Source: an uncultured Oscillospiraceae bacterium
GTDB taxonomy: Bacteria; Bacillota; Clostridia; Oscillospirales; Oscillospiraceae
Direction of reading: 5' to 3'
DNA length: 5,004 bases
NCBI GenBank assembly: GCA_902497145.1
Contig: CABVDR010000112.1
Span: 1 to 5,004, forward strand
Below, one piece after another: positions 1 to 5,004 of the stretch; position 1 is the first letter of the stretch; the number at the start of each line of letters is the position of its first letter. The notes under the pieces are model-generated. The model saw nothing but the letters and a program-made list of their open reading frames with translations. It had not been told where the DNA came from and ran no database searches. A program made the position numbers and the translations under genes.

Positions 1-667
1 TGACGCCCTTGTCGATGACCATGCCCTCCACCTGGTGGAACATGGGGGAGTGGGTGGCGTCCACCTCGTCCTTGCGGTAGACGCGGCCGGGGGCAATGAT
101 GCGGATGGGCAGCTTCATGGTGTCCATGGCGCGCACCTGCATGGGAGAGGTCTGGGAGCGGAGCATCACCCGGCTGTCCTTGTCAAAATAGAAGGTGTCA
201 CTCCAATCCCGGGAGGGGTGGCCCTCCTCGGCGTTGAGGCGGTCGAAGTTCAGCTCGGCCAGCTCCACCTCGGGGCCGTCCAGTACGGTAAAGCCCATGC
301 CGATAAAGATTTCTTTGATCTCATCCAGAGCAATATACATGGGATGGCGGTGGCCCTCCTTCACCGGCTTGCCGGGGACGGTGATGTCCAGAGCCTCGGC
401 CTTCAGGCGGTCCTCCAGGGCCTTGGCCTCCAGCTCCTTGCCCTTGGCCTCCAGGGCCTGCTCCAGGGCGGCGCGGACCTCATTGGCCAGCTGGCCCATG
501 GCGGGGCGCTCCTCGGCAGAGAGCTTGCCCATCATCTTCAGCACGGCGGTGAGCTCGCCCTTCTTGCCCAGATACTGTACCCGCAGGCTGTCCAGCTCGG
601 CGGCGGACTGGGCCGCCTCAAAGGCGGCGAGCGCCTGGGCGCGGATGTTGGCTAACTGTTCTTTCAT
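1..667 (-). CDS. pheS: Phenylalanine--tRNA ligase alpha subunit, N-terminal 222 residues (3' end outside window)
   Basis: Cytoplasmic class II synthetase subunit that, with PheT, charges tRNA-Phe with phenylalanine. The visible part starts MKEQLANIRAQALAAFEAAQ and has the expected order: an N-terminal helical coiled-coil arm (about residues 1-90) that binds tRNA, then the start of the catalytic core at GHRHPM (105-110). Next come FDRLNAEEGHPSRDWSDTFYF (141-161), matching the family's FDxLNxxxxHPARDxxDTFY block, LRSQTSPMQVR (169-179), and class II motif 2 around RVYRKDEVDATHSPMFHQVEG (195-215). The start at 667 is supported by AAAAAGGAG at 685-677, nine bases upstream. Bacterial PheS is usually about 340 residues, so roughly the last third, including motif 3, lies beyond base 1; pheT probably follows there. 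It lies 67 bp after the deacetylase gene on the same strand and is probably read from the same T-box-controlled transcript. The identification is very secure; the operon membership is inferred. Confidence 0.97.
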   Translation of the reverse strand, partial: MKEQLANIRAQALAAFEAAQSAAELDSLRVQYLGKKGELTAVLKMMGKLSAEERPAMGQLANEVRAALEQALEAKGKELEAKALEDRLKAEALDITVPGKPVKEGHRHPMYIALDEIKEIFIGMGFTVLDGPEVELAELNFDRLNAEEGHPSRDWSDTFYFDKDSRVMLRSQTSPMQVRAMDTMKLPIRIIAPGRVYRKDEVDATHSPMFHQVEGMVIDKGV

Positions 668-734
668 GGTTCAAAACTCCTTTTTGGATGAAATGGGGAC
701 GGAGCACAGGCTTCGTTCCGCAGATAACACAAGG

Positions 735-1520
735 TCAGGGCCTTCTGCCCAGATGGTGGGCCGCCGACTCCTCCATGCTGACAGTGTACCGGGGCAGGTC
801 GTACCGGCCGCAGGCCAGATTGGCCAGGCCAAATTTAGTGGTCACTGTCATGGCAAAGTGTTCCTTGAGATAGTCGCTGGCCCAGGGCTCCTTCTGCCCA
901 TAGGGGTAGGCGAAGAAGAGAACGTCGGAATGCAGGTTTTTCCGGATCAGAGCCACGCTGGTATCCAGGTCGGGAAAGACCCGCTGGTCATACTCCTGCT
1001 GCGTCTCGCCTGGGGAGCGCCGAATGCCCCGGGGCTGGTCCTGGTGCAGGTTGTAGGTGTGGGAGCCGAACTCCACCAGCCCCGACGCCTGCATCTCCCG
1101 GCACATGTCCCAGGTGAGAAACTCCGCATCCCCCTCGTCCACATATTTGGTGATGAGGGAGATGACCGCCTTGTCCCCAAATTCCTTTAAAATGGGGAAG
1201 GCTAAACGGTAGTTGCTCTCATAGCCGTCGTCGAAGGTGATGAGCACCGCTTTTCCCCTGGGCAGAGGTCCCTTTTCCAGATCCCGGGGGAGGATACTGG
1301 TGTAGCCGTGGTCTTTGAGCCACTGAAGATCCTCCCGGAGCCGTCCCGCTGTCACGGTCCAGGTGTTGCAGGGCTGTCCATCCTCCACCACATCGTGGTA
1401 CATAAGGATGGGCAGGGCCTGTCCATTGTCGGGGAGGGCACCGTCGCCGGCGCACAGGCCGGTGATCAGGACCACCGCCGCCAAAAGAGAGAACAGGAAC
1501 CGAATCCGTCGCGTAACCAT
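735..1520 (-). CDS. Exported NodB/PgaB-type polysaccharide deacetylase (CE4 family)
   Basis: A 261-residue protein predicted to remove N-acetyl groups from an extracytoplasmic polysaccharide (peptidoglycan or an exopolysaccharide; the substrate cannot be told from sequence). Residues 1-24 form a basic N-terminus (MVTRRIR) and hydrophobic segment, a signal peptide or membrane anchor. ALPILMYHDV (35-44) is the usual first strand. Motif 1 is TFDDGY (95-100) with D97 as likely base and D98 as metal ligand. Motif 2 is SHTYNLH (153-159); H154 and H159 are five apart, as in PgaB/IcaB-like enzymes rather than the tighter HxxxH of classic NodB. AYPYG (204-208) matches motif 3. The catalytic set therefore looks intact and the length is normal for a single-domain enzyme. 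I chose the start at 1520 because GGAGG lies six bases upstream and the open frame farther upstream runs through the T-box terminator. Its position between the T-box leader and pheS is unusual. Confidence 0.93.
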   Translation of the reverse strand: MVTRRIRFLFSLLAAVVLITGLCAGDGALPDNGQALPILMYHDVVEDGQPCNTWTVTAGRLREDLQWLKDHGYTSILPRDLEKGPLPRGKAVLITFDDGYESNYRLAFPILKEFGDKAVISLITKYVDEGDAEFLTWDMCREMQASGLVEFGSHTYNLHQDQPRGIRRSPGETQQEYDQRVFPDLDTSVALIRKNLHSDVLFFAYPYGQKEPWASDYLKEHFAMTVTTKFGLANLACGRYDLPRYTVSMEESAAHHLGRRP

Positions 1521-1526
1521 GGTGTG

Positions 1527-1531
1527 CCTCC
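1527..1531 (-). promoter_or_regulatory. Ribosome binding site of the deacetylase gene
   Basis: GGAGG lies six bases before the ATG at 1520, immediately after the U-rich tail of the T-box terminator. It fixes the start here rather than at an in-frame ATG at 1748, which would place the T-box motif and terminator hairpin inside a coding sequence. Confidence 0.85.
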
Positions 1532-1543
1532 AAAAAAGAAAAC

Positions 1544-1581
1544 AAAAAAGCCTTTCATCCCAATACTTTGGGACGAAAGGC
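1544..1581 (-). terminator. Intrinsic terminator of the T-box leader
   Basis: Read on the minus strand, GCCTTTCGTCCC (1581-1570) pairs with GGGATGAAAGGC (1561-1550) around an 8-base loop. This gives a 12-bp stem with one G-U pair, followed directly by six T and then further T-rich sequence. The CGTCCC part of the 5' arm is also the partner expected for the GGG of the T-box motif, so terminator and antiterminator are mutually exclusive, as the T-box mechanism requires. It lies 23 bases before the deacetylase start codon, so it would block the whole downstream operon when tRNA-Phe is charged. Confidence 0.95.
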
Positions 1582-1780
1582 AACCCTTCCGCGGTACCAC
1601 CCGCATTCGCGTCCTTGGACACGCACTTCATTTCCCGTAACGGCGGAACCACCGTCCCCCTCTCAGGGGCCGCTCCCGGGCGAACCAAGGGGACACTTCC
1701 CAGGCAGGCTTTCAGCCGTCGACCCGCCCTCTCTGACAGAAGAAACACACCCTATTTTCCCGTTCTTCGCATTTCGACTA
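1544..1780 (-). promoter_or_regulatory. T-box riboswitch leader, probably tRNA-Phe specific (UUC specifier)
   Basis: This leader senses uncharged tRNA and allows transcription of the synthetase operon when the amino acid is scarce. The defining motif GGGTGGTACCGCGG is at 1602-1589, and its UGGU would pair with the ACCA 3' end of uncharged tRNA-Phe. Upstream on the minus strand I see AGAGAGGG (1734-1727) and the hairpin GGCTGAAAGCC (1717-1707), consistent with distal Stem I. The specifier region reads GGTTCGCCCGGGAGC, in which TTC at 1684-1682 sits where the specifier codon is expected. Three further small hairpins follow at 1657-1669, 1640-1655 and 1608-1623, the last just before the T-box in the Stem III position. 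The leader ends in the terminator at 1544-1581. The T-box identity is very secure. UUC is inferred from position and from pheS downstream. The 5' end (about 1780) is estimated from the -10 box. Confidence 0.94.
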
Positions 1781-1786
1781 GCTCTA

Positions 1787-1815
1787 TTTATAGCACAGAT
1801 TTCCTTGCGTTGCAA
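1787..1815 (-). promoter_or_regulatory. Sigma-A promoter of the T-box/deacetylase/pheS operon
   Basis: On the minus strand, TTGCAA (-35, 1815-1810) and TATAAA (-10, 1792-1787) are separated by exactly 17 bases. A TG one base before the -10 gives an extended -10 element. Transcription would begin near 1780, just before the T-box Stem I sequence. The -35 shares one base with the divergent promoter on the plus strand. Confidence 0.8.
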
Positions 1816-1833
1816 GAGGAAAACGCTTATAAT
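1805..1833 (+). promoter_or_regulatory. Sigma-A promoter of the 448-aa secreted-protein gene
   Basis: A perfect TATAAT (-10, 1828-1833) lies 17 bases after TTGCGT (1805-1810), a weak three-of-six match to the -35 consensus. Transcription would start near 1840, giving a leader of about 45 bases before the ATG at 1885. It is back to back with the minus-strand T-box promoter. Together these elements and the T-box leader account for the 364-base stretch between the two start codons (1521-1884). Confidence 0.7.
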
Positions 1834-1868
1834 AAGGGAAGAAATCGGAAAAATCCGCCAGAAAGCAG

Positions 1869-1875
1869 AAAGGAG
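1869..1875 (+). promoter_or_regulatory. Ribosome binding site of the 448-aa secreted-protein gene
   Basis: AAAGGAG lies nine bases before the ATG at 1885. With the signal peptide that begins there, it selects this start over the much longer in-frame opening that extends back across the T-box region to 1363. Confidence 0.85.
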
Positions 1876-1884
1876 ACCCCAGAC

Positions 1885-3231
1885 ATGAAACGAGTGATCG
1901 GCATTACCCTGGCGCTGGCGTTGGGCCTGGTTCTGCCTACCGCTGCGGCGCAGCCGAAGATCGGGGAAGTGGTGGGCCACACCTACGCCACTGACGTCAC
2001 GGCCCAGATCAACGGCCACACCCTGCGCTCCTACAATATCGGCGGAACCACCGCCGTGGTGGCGGAGGATTTGAAGGACTATGGCTTTACCGTGGTCTGG
2101 AACGAGGCGGAGCGGTCTCTCACGGTGGAGCGGAACCTGGAGGGCCAGATCACCGGGGACTACCAGCCCCAGGGTCCCGCCCAGCCGCTGGGTGCGGTGT
2201 CGGGTGATATCTACGCCACTGATATCAAGACCTATGTCCAGGGAGAACGGGTGGAAAGCTTTGCCCTCCATGGAGAGACCGCCATCGCCCTCTCCCAGCT
2301 GGAGCGGACGGGGACGCTGGTCTGGAACGGGGAGAGCCGGACGGCGGAGTTCACGTTGGCGGAGGACCCCATGGAGTTTGTGCTGGAGCGGGAAGAGGCC
2401 CAGCTGAACAACTCCGGCCTGTCCTGCTGGTTTGAACGCTATCCCGGCCCCGGGGGGACTCTGGCCGTGTACGGTCAGAACGGCACCCCCCACGGAAGTG
2501 CCTGCAGGATGCTCTATGTGGCCAAAAACGGACGACAGACTCAGATCGACGAGCTGCTGCCCGATTACGGCTTTGGCACCCAGTACTACCTGGAGCCCCG
2601 GGACATCACCTTTGATGAGACGGGAACCTATCTCACCTTTATCACGCCGGTAAAGTCGGAGGAAAACGGGGAGAGCAAAGATTGGGGAGATACCAAGTGC
2701 ACGGTTTCCACCGCGGGGAGCTTGATCTCCATGGTTTCTTTGAGACAGCCGCTGGAGCAGTGGGATGTCTACTGCCCCGGTGTGTCTTCCGCCATGGATG
2801 CGCAAAAACCCACGGAAATTACGGTGACGCGGGAAACGGGTGCGTATGAGGCCAGTATACAGTCGGCCCGTTTTGCGTACAGCGAGATAGGGGTGAGAGT
2901 GTCGAACGAGTCCGTGCTCATTTCAGGGAGGTCTTATGGAACAGGGGCCCAGGATGAGGAGAGCACCTATCAAAAAGCAGTTTCCGCTTTGCGGAGTCTG
3001 AAGATTCCCGATGTGATGGATGAGAATTTTGTGCAGGCCAATACAGACAGCCAGCGCCAGCAGGCATCTCAATATTTCCGGGTTACGAAAAACGGCCAGC
3101 CCATCTCCGGTGTGCTGTGGTGGAGCCGGGGCAGCGGCCATGTGGACCTGAACTTTACCTTTGACCAGAATGTGTCCTTGGATGTGGGGGATGTTGTGGA
3201 GGTCTGGATCGGCGTTCCGGAAGAAAATTAA
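1885..3231 (+). CDS. Exported protein with two copper-amine-oxidase-N-like repeats, function unknown
   Basis: A 448-residue protein. MKRVIGITLALALGLVLPTAAA (1-22) is a clear signal peptide, with likely cleavage before Q23, so the protein acts outside the membrane. Residues about 26-82 and 102-158 are related repeats: both start (I/L)G-x-V-x-G-x-x-YATD, continue through a short x(N/Q)G strand, and end with VVWN or LVWN followed by a final strand. This pattern resembles the copper amine oxidase N-terminal-like (stalk) domain common in Clostridia surface proteins, which carries no oxidase activity by itself. Residues 160-448 are not recognised. They look beta-rich, include FDETGTYLTFITPV, a cysteine pair at GDTKC and DVYC, and a C-terminal VKNGQPISGVLWWSRGSGHV segment. 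No sortase motif, lipobox or second membrane segment is visible, so it may be freely secreted. It has its own promoter and is divergent from the T-box operon. A ligand-binding or cell-envelope role is possible but unproven. Confidence 0.88.
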   Translation: MKRVIGITLALALGLVLPTAAAQPKIGEVVGHTYATDVTAQINGHTLRSYNIGGTTAVVAEDLKDYGFTVVWNEAERSLTVERNLEGQITGDYQPQGPAQPLGAVSGDIYATDIKTYVQGERVESFALHGETAIALSQLERTGTLVWNGESRTAEFTLAEDPMEFVLEREEAQLNNSGLSCWFERYPGPGGTLAVYGQNGTPHGSACRMLYVAKNGRQTQIDELLPDYGFGTQYYLEPRDITFDETGTYLTFITPVKSEENGESKDWGDTKCTVSTAGSLISMVSLRQPLEQWDVYCPGVSSAMDAQKPTEITVTRETGAYEASIQSARFAYSEIGVRVSNESVLISGRSYGTGAQDEESTYQKAVSALRSLKIPDVMDENFVQANTDSQRQQASQYFRVTKNGQPISGVLWWSRGSGHVDLNFTFDQNVSLDVGDVVEVWIGVPEEN

Positions 3232-3259
3232 AAACCTATAAAAATAGTAGGAAAAAGGA

Positions 3260-3288
3260 TGGACAAATCTTTCCTCCTATGGTAGAAT
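3260..3288 (+). promoter_or_regulatory. Near-consensus sigma-A promoter upstream of sufC
   Basis: TGGACA (-35, 3260-3265; five of six) and TAGAAT (-10, 3283-3288; five of six) are separated by 17 bases. Initiation would fall near 3295, giving an untranslated leader of about 100 bases before sufC at 3399. The last three bases of the -10 box lie in the inverted repeat at 3286-3320, so a protein or RNA structure acting on that repeat could affect initiation. No Rrf2/IscR-type regulator gene is in the window. Confidence 0.72.
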
Positions 3289-3320
3289 AGGGACGCCCGA
3301 AAAGGAAGGGCGTCCCTATT
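3286..3320 (+). repeat. Perfect 13-bp inverted repeat (terminator-like stem or operator)
   Basis: AATAGGGACGCCC (3286-3298) and GGGCGTCCCTATT (3308-3320) are exact inverted copies around a 9-base loop. In RNA coming from the upstream gene this would be a very stable hairpin at the expected place for a terminator. However, only a short T-poor tail (TTGGTTG) follows on the plus strand, and no T-run follows on the minus strand. Transcripts starting near 3295 would contain only part of the left arm. It may be a weak terminator, a transcript 3'-end stabiliser or an operator. Confidence 0.8.
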
Positions 3321-3360
3321 TGGTTGTGGGGCAGCTTTTTCGGGCAGAATGAGAGAAACA

Positions 3361-3374
3361 TCGGCCTGTGCCGA
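3361..3374 (+). other. Short hairpin in the sufC leader
   Basis: TCGGC (3361-3365) and GCCGA (3370-3374) form a 5-bp stem with a CTGT loop, 11 bases before the sufC ribosome binding site. It is small and may have no function. The remaining leader (3321-3398) shows no recognisable riboswitch. Confidence 0.35.
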
Positions 3375-3385
3375 AGGAATCATAC

Positions 3386-3392
3386 GGAGGAG
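3386..3392 (+). promoter_or_regulatory. Ribosome binding site of sufC
   Basis: GGAGGAG lies six bases before the ATG at 3399. This chooses that start over the in-frame ATG at 3324, which lacks such a site and would add 25 residues foreign to SufC. Confidence 0.9.
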
Positions 3393-3398
3393 ATTTCC

Positions 3399-4127
3399 AT
3401 GCTGGAATTACAGCACATCTGTTACGATGTGGAGCAGGACGGCGACAATAAGGGCATCCTGCGGGACATTAATTTGACCATCAACGAGCGCTTTGTGGCC
3501 ATCACTGGCCCCAACGGCGGCGGCAAGTCCACCATGGCGAAGATCATTGCCGGCATTTATAAGCCCACCGCCGGGCGCATCCTGCTGGACGGGGAGGACA
3601 TTACCGACCTGGACATCACCCAGCGGGCCAATAAGGGCATCAGCTTTGCCTTCCAGCAGCCGGTGCGCTTCAAGGGCCTGACGGTGAAGGACCTCATCAC
3701 TCTGGCCAGCGGCAAGAACATCGGCGTGCCAGAGGCCTGCAACTACCTGTCCGAGGTAGGCCTGTGTGCCAAGGATTACATTGACCGGGAGGTGGACGGC
3801 TCCCTGTCCGGCGGCGAGCTTAAGCGCATTGAGATCGCCATGATTATGGCTCGGGGCACCAAGCTGTCCGTCTTTGACGAGCCAGAGGCTGGCATCGACC
3901 TGTGGTCCTTCTCCAACCTCATCCAGGTCTTTGAGCACCTGCATGAGAAGATCAACGGCTCCATTCTTATCATTTCTCACCAGGAGCGCATCCTGAACAT
4001 TGCCGACCGCATCATTGTCCTGGCCGACGGTCAGGTGAAGGCCCAGGGCACCCGGGACGAGATCCTGCCCGATCTGCTGGGGGCGGCCCCCGGCGTGTGC
4101 AGCGCCCTGAGCGATAAAGTGAAGTAA
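3399..4127 (+). CDS. sufC: SufC-type ABC ATPase of iron-sulfur cluster assembly
   Basis: A 242-residue cytosolic ATPase. SufC binds the SufB/SufD-type scaffold and uses ATP to drive the conformational change needed for cluster assembly; despite its ABC fold it is not a transporter. The full nucleotide-binding set is present: Walker A GPNGGGKST (37-45), Q-loop FQQP (85-88), signature LSGGE (136-140) followed by LKR, Walker B LSVFDEPEAGIDL (156-168) with D160 and E161, and the H-loop IISHQ (191-195). The SGGELKR signature and the EPEAGIDL stretch are close to the SufC-typical SGGEKKR and DEPDSGLD, and the single-domain length is right for SufC. The next gene, 27 bp downstream on the same strand, is a SufB/SufD-family protein, which settles the assignment against generic ABC transporters. 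The two genes probably form an operon from the promoter at 3260-3288. In minimal systems the pair has been called SmsC and SmsB. Confidence 0.94.
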   Translation: MLELQHICYDVEQDGDNKGILRDINLTINERFVAITGPNGGGKSTMAKIIAGIYKPTAGRILLDGEDITDLDITQRANKGISFAFQQPVRFKGLTVKDLITLASGKNIGVPEACNYLSEVGLCAKDYIDREVDGSLSGGELKRIEIAMIMARGTKLSVFDEPEAGIDLWSFSNLIQVFEHLHEKINGSILIISHQERILNIADRIIVLADGQVKAQGTRDEILPDLLGAAPGVCSALSDKVK

Positions 4128-4154
4128 CCCAAAGCGAGGAGGGGTCATTCAAGT

Positions 4155-5004
4155 ATGGACGCAATTCAAAAGAGCCTGCTGGAGCAGGTAGCCGATCTGC
4201 ATGAAGTGCCCGAAGGGGCCTATAATATCCGCGCCAACGGCCAGAAGGCCGCCCGGAACACCACCGCCAACATTGATATCGTCACCAAGACGGACAAGGA
4301 CGGCATCGACATCATCATCAAGCCCGGCACCAAGAACGAGAGCGTGCATATCCCGGTGGTGCTCAGCCAGAGCGGCCTCCAAGAGACCGTGTACAACGAC
4401 TTTTTCATCGGGGAGGACTGCGACGTCACCATCGTGGCCGGCTGCGGCATCCACAACTGCGGCGTGCAGAACTCCGAGCACTCGGGCATCCACACCTTCC
4501 ACGTGGGCAAGGGCTCCCGGGTGCGCTATGTGGAGCGCCACTACGGCGAGGGCGACGGCCGGGGCGAGAACATCATGAACCCCACCACCGTGGTGGAGAT
4601 GGACGAGGACAGCTACATGGAGATGGAGACCACCCAAATTAAGGGCGTGGACTCCACCGTCCGCACCACCAAGGCCACCCTGGGCCCCCGGGCTACTCTG
4701 ATCATCAAAGAGAAGGTGATGACCCACGGCAAGCAGCTGGCCAAGTCCGACTTTACCGTGGATCTCAACGGCGAGGACTGCCACACCAATGTGATCTCCC
4801 GCTCCGTGGCCCGGGAGGACTCCAAGCAGGTCTTTATGGCCCGCATCAACGGCAATACCCGTTGCTACGGCCACTCCGAGTGCGACGCCATCATCATGGA
4901 CAACGGCGTGGTGGCCGCGATTCCTGAGGTGACCGCCAACTGCGTGGACGCCAGCCTGGTCCACGAGGCCGCCATCGGCAAGATCGCCGGGGAGCAGCTC
5001 ATCA
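4155..5004 (+). CDS. sufB: Short SufB/SufD-family Fe-S scaffold (SmsB-like), 3' end outside window
   Basis: The first 283 residues of a SufB/SufD-family beta-helix protein that partners SufC in building Fe-S clusters. It starts MDAIQKSLLEQVADLHEVPE, with GAGGAGGGG at 4136-4144 about ten bases upstream. It lacks the long N-terminal domain of E. coli SufB (495 aa): the beta-helix core begins within the first 40 residues, as in the short scaffolds of Clostridia and methanogens. Recognisable blocks are VAGCGIHNCG (94-103), YVERHYGEGDG (125-135), ISRSVA (214-219), GHSECDAIIMD (239-249), AAIPEV (254-259) and VHEAAIGKIAGEQLI (269-283). From remembered E. coli sequence, C243 aligns with SufB C405, and H270-E271 with H433-E434, so it is SufB-like rather than SufD-like in key residues. 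Further cysteines are at 89, 97, 102, 209, 237 and 263. The frame is still open at the edge; perhaps 30 more residues are expected. The symbol is by family; smsB would be the alternative. Confidence 0.9.
   Translation, partial: MDAIQKSLLEQVADLHEVPEGAYNIRANGQKAARNTTANIDIVTKTDKDGIDIIIKPGTKNESVHIPVVLSQSGLQETVYNDFFIGEDCDVTIVAGCGIHNCGVQNSEHSGIHTFHVGKGSRVRYVERHYGEGDGRGENIMNPTTVVEMDEDSYMEMETTQIKGVDSTVRTTKATLGPRATLIIKEKVMTHGKQLAKSDFTVDLNGEDCHTNVISRSVAREDSKQVFMARINGNTRCYGHSECDAIIMDNGVVAAIPEVTANCVDASLVHEAAIGKIAGEQLI

Noticed and set aside
668..734. A separate pheS promoter in the gap after the deacetylase
   Set aside because: TTATCT is the only -10-like hexamer seen and has no suitable -35 partner at 16-18 bases.
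35..1190. Two plus-strand open frames opposite pheS and the deacetylase
   Set aside because: They are antisense to confidently identified genes and have biased, domain-free translations.
1440..1465. Possible lipoprotein signal in the deacetylase (ITGLC, residues 19-23)
   Set aside because: The residue before the cysteine is Leu rather than Gly, Ala or Ser, so it does not fit the lipobox; an ordinary signal peptide or anchor is more likely.
1521..1748. In-frame N-terminal extension of the deacetylase to an ATG at 1748 on the minus strand
   Set aside because: It would translate the T-box motif and terminator hairpin. The ATG at 1520 has GGAGG at ideal spacing and begins a signal-peptide-like sequence.
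1363..1884. In-frame extension of the secreted-protein gene upstream to 1363
   Set aside because: It runs antisense through the deacetylase and T-box leader. The signal peptide, ribosome binding site and promoter all point to 1885.
1663..2805. Long minus-strand open frame of 380 codons opposite the secreted-protein gene
   Set aside because: Low-complexity G/L/H/R-rich translation typical of the antisense of a GC-rich gene, with no recognisable domain; it overlaps the T-box promoter.
3286..3320. A clean intrinsic terminator for the 1885-3231 gene
   Set aside because: The stem is excellent but no T-run follows on either strand, so I kept it as an inverted repeat of uncertain role.
4149..4964. 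Minus-strand open frame of 271 codons opposite the SufB-like gene
   Set aside because: The translation is a repetitive V/G/H/A-rich shadow, whereas the plus-strand frame is a clear SufB-family protein.

Overview
The window looks like a piece of a high-GC Clostridia (Firmicutes) chromosome, probably from a gut Oscillospiraceae-type anaerobe. This is inferred from a tRNA-responsive T-box leader, strong AGGAGG-type ribosome binding sites, GC-rich coding with many gcc/ctg/acc codons, a secreted protein with copper-amine-oxidase-N-like repeats, and a compact sufC/short-sufB pair. No rRNA, tRNA, insertion sequence or CRISPR array was seen.

Left half (minus strand, 1-1815). A sigma-A-type promoter (1787-1815) drives a roughly 235-nt T-box leader. 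Its likely specifier is UUC (Phe), it carries a perfect T-box motif, and it ends in a strong intrinsic terminator (1544-1581). Downstream lie a NodB/PgaB-like polysaccharide deacetylase (735-1520) and then pheS (1-667, cut by the window edge). No second promoter or terminator is evident between them, so the deacetylase appears to sit inside the phenylalanine-responsive pheS(T) operon.

Centre (plus strand, 1805-3231). A divergent promoter abuts the T-box promoter back to back, with -35 hexamers overlapping by one base. It leads to a 448-aa exported protein of unknown function with two N-terminal copper-amine-oxidase-N-like repeats and an unrecognised C-terminal region.

Right half (plus strand, 3260-5004). 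A near-consensus promoter, whose -10 box runs into a perfect 13-bp inverted repeat, precedes sufC (3399-4127). A short SufB/SufD-family scaffold gene follows (4155 to beyond the window). Together they resemble the minimal SufBC-type iron-sulfur assembly system (SMS, SUF-like minimal system): the ATPase SufC would power cluster assembly on the SufB-like beta-helix scaffold, which keeps the Cys/His-Glu residues expected for a catalytically competent SufB.

The most unusual point is the cell-surface deacetylase embedded in an aminoacyl-tRNA synthetase attenuation operon. The rest is well-formed, mostly conventional gene content with some compact regulatory overlaps.
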